Source: Spirochaetales bacterium
Lineage (GTDB): Bacteria; Spirochaetota; Spirochaetia; SZUA-6; DRHE01
Length of the DNA stretch: 7,349 nucleotides
NCBI GenBank assembly: GCA_016930895.1
Contig: JAFGFV010000040.1
Location: 1 to 7,349 of the forward strand
Direction of reading: 5' to 3'
Part shown: positions 6,530-7,349 of the stretch, piece by piece
Layout of the letters: every line of letters starts with the position of its first letter
How positions within the stretch are numbered: the stretch's first letter is position 1
Notes under the pieces: model-generated
Seen by the model: only the letters and a program-made list of their open reading frames with translations
Database searches by the model: none
Told to the model about the DNA's origin: nothing
Program-made: the position numbers and the translations under genes

Positions 6530-7201
6530 CTACTGGTCCTTCTTCAGAAATGTCCGCACCGCTTTGGCAAGGTCTTCCGGGTCTTGGCCCTTCACCGTCT
6601 CCTCGATCTGCGCCTGCCGCATCTCCCGAGGGGTGGAGGGGGTCTTCCTGACCGGCTCTTGCGCCTCATCCCCGGCGGACTCCTCGAAGATGCCCGGCTC
6701 AGCGGGGGAGCCTTCCGGCTCGAGCTCATCGAACTCCGGCAGCAGCTCCACCTCGCCCTCCTCGGCGGGCCCCTCCTCCGGCTCGGCTCCGATTCCCCCC
6801 TCCGGCGCACCCCCCTCCGGCGCCCCCCCGTCCGGCTCCGGGAAAGCCTCCCAGCTCTCCGAGGTTTCGGCGGCTTCGGCCGGCATGGCTTCCGCCTCCC
6901 GGCCCTCCTCGACCTCCCGGCCCTCCTCGACCTCCCCGACGCCCGGGAGCTCGTCGTCGATGATGATGTCTATGCTGTCTCCGGTGCCCTGCCTGGCCGG
7001 CGGAGCGGCCTTCAGCAGCTCAGGCAGGTAGCGGCCGAGGAGGGATTGGACCCCCAGGCCCAGCGCCCCAAACGCGACCGCCGAGAGCAGGAGCCTGAGG
7101 AGGATGACCCCGAACGGGTTTCCGCCGGCAATCCCCGAGATCAGGGAGATCACTCCGCCGAAGAGGGAAAATCCTGCCAGAAGCTTCCAGTTTATCCTCA
7201 T
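6530..7201 (-). CDS. Two-helix membrane protein with acidic linker, unknown function
   Basis: 223 residues, family not recognised. Two hydrophobic helices lie at the N-terminus (about 8-25, and 29-52 with [23 protein letters not shown]), forming a likely hairpin. Then come [11 protein letters not shown] and a short motif, [14 protein letters not shown] (74-87). Next is a long acidic, Pro/Glu/Gly-rich low-complexity stretch (about 88-185) with internal repeats. The basic C-terminal helix contains [20 protein letters not shown], the part most likely to be conserved and functional. It lies between a probable flhG and fliA, 4 nt before fliA, and should be co-transcribed with it. The ATG at 7201-7199 is the only usable start, since an in-frame TAA lies 21 nt upstream. 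The AGGAG in front of it is only 2 nt away, which is unusually close. It could be a flagellar assembly or regulator-tethering factor; this is context only. Confidence 0.85.
   Translation of the reverse strand: MRINWKLLAGFSLFGGVISLISGIAGGNPFGVILLRLLLSAVAFGALGLGVQSLLGRYLPELLKAAPPARQGTGDSIDIIIDDELPGVGEVEEGREVEEGREAEAMPAEAAETSESWEAFPEPDGGAPEGGAPEGGIGAEPEEGPAEEGEVELLPEFDELEPEGSPAEPGIFEESAGDEAQEPVRKTPSTPREMRQAQIEETVKGQDPEDLAKAVRTFLKKDQ
6796..6840 (-). repeat. Three 15-bp tandem units ([15 protein letters not shown])
   Basis: Units at 6796-6810, 6811-6825 and 6826-6840 share the plus-strand pattern CCCC(C/G)TCCGGC. The first two differ at one base and the third is more diverged. They encode [15 protein letters not shown] (residues 122-136) in the acidic linker of the two-helix membrane protein. 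Confidence 0.75.
6901..6936 (-). repeat. Exact 18-bp tandem duplication (EVEEGR twice)
   Basis: 6901-6918 and 6919-6936 are identical 18-bp copies (plus strand GGCCCTCCTCGACCTCCC). They encode the hexapeptide EVEEGR twice, at residues 90-101 of the two-helix membrane protein, within its acidic linker. Confidence 0.85.
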
Positions 7202-7219
7202 CGCTCCTGATCGAAACTC

Positions 7220-7249
7220 AGCTTAGGAGAAATCCATCGGCCGCGTCAA
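7220..7249 (-). promoter_or_regulatory. Candidate sigma-70-type promoter before the membrane protein and fliA
   Basis: On the minus strand TTGACG (7249-7244, five of six bases of the -35 consensus) is followed by an 18-nt spacer and TAAGCT (7225-7220, first two and last bases of the -10 consensus). It lies in the only sizeable gap of the minus-strand cluster. It would start RNA near 7213, leaving a leader of only about 12 nt before the ATG at 7201. No sigma-28-type box (TAAA with GCCGATAA) is evident here. This is a consensus match only. Confidence 0.4.
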
Positions 7250-7259
7250 GGGCGGCGTC

Positions 7260-7293
7260 CGGCCCAAGGCGCCCGGCGCCGGCTTACGGGCCG
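7260..7293 (-). other. GC-rich inverted repeat at the end of the upstream gene
   Basis: CGGCCC (7260-7265) and GGGCCG (7288-7293) form an inverted repeat around the TAA stop. The loop contains a perfect 10-bp palindrome CCGGCGCCGG (7273-7282) and a second GGCGCC (7268-7273). No T-run follows on the minus strand, so it is not a standard intrinsic terminator. It may slow polymerase or protect the upstream mRNA end, or be a chance effect of high GC. Confidence 0.35.
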
Positions 7294-7349
7294 AAGAGCT
7301 TGCGCAGGAACTTCGATATCCCGCCTCCCTCCTTGAAATCCATGTTTTC
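7284..7349 (-). CDS. C-terminal 21 residues of an upstream protein, possibly FlhG/MinD-like ATPase
   Basis: The minus frame is open from the window edge to TAA (7286-7284), encoding ENMDFKEGGGISKFLRKLFGP. A Gly-rich turn followed by a short amphipathic basic helix (KFLRKLFG) resembles the membrane-targeting tails of MinD/FlhG-type ATPases. flhG is the usual neighbour before fliA in flagellar clusters. The fragment is too short to prove identity, so the assignment rests on gene order plus the character of the tail. The internal ATG (codon 3) could not on its own give a credible gene. Confidence 0.5.
   Translation of the reverse strand, partial: ENMDFKEGGGISKFLRKLFGP

Noticed and set aside
7202..7283. 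Sigma-28 promoter or riboswitch in the gap before the membrane protein
   Set aside because: No GCCGATAA-like box and no structured aptamer-like conservation can be seen in about 80 bp. Only a sigma-70-like pair and a GC-rich inverted repeat are supportable.

Overview
The window is a GC-rich, gene-dense piece of a bacterial flagellar and chemotaxis locus. Seven genes (or gene ends) lie head to tail on the minus strand. The tail of one unrelated plus-strand gene lies at the left edge. Read in the direction of transcription (right to left), the order is: the last 21 codons of a gene ending in a short GlyGly/basic tail (possibly flhG); a membrane-anchored acidic protein of unknown function; fliA/whiG (flagellar sigma-28); fapA (DUF342); a small charged protein; a membrane-anchored coiled-coil protein that looks like SwrB/DUF2802; cheW; and cheA. 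Gaps are 4 to 27 nt or are replaced by short overlaps (GTGA at fliA/fapA, 20 nt at fapA/small gene). This suggests one translationally coupled transcript from the membrane protein to cheA. The only larger gap, about 80 bp at 7202-7283, holds a plausible vegetative promoter.

The organism is most likely a spirochaete with a high-GC genome. From memory, the sigma factor resembles spirochaetal WhiG-type FliA. Spirochaetes also place a DUF342 protein and small unnamed genes next to flhF-flhG. The small protein after fapA resembles a spirochaetal family I half recognise. None of this could be checked by search, and another deep-branching flagellated lineage is possible.

Layout: 1-189 is the 3' end of a plus-strand gene that I do not recognise. 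It is closed by a strong one-directional intrinsic terminator at 211-249. 250-285 is a short convergent spacer. 286-2478 is cheA, 2489-2932 cheW, 2950-3441 the SwrB-like gene, 3469-3798 the small gene, 3779-5740 fapA, 5737-6525 fliA, 6530-7201 the acidic membrane protein, and 7284-7349 the partial upstream gene.

Functionally the cluster joins flagellar gene control (sigma-28) and flagellar assembly or placement (FapA, SwrB-like, perhaps FlhG) to the core chemosensory array (CheW, CheA). The partners CheY, CheX, CheR and CheB are not in the window. No mobile element, CRISPR array, tRNA or rRNA was seen. The most interesting material is the set of uncharacterised linker genes between the known ones, plus several departures from the usual protein forms: NLGG in place of NLRG in CheW, an acidic insertion in CheA P5, a Jag_N-like domain at the start of FapA, and short in-frame tandem repeats in three of the genes.
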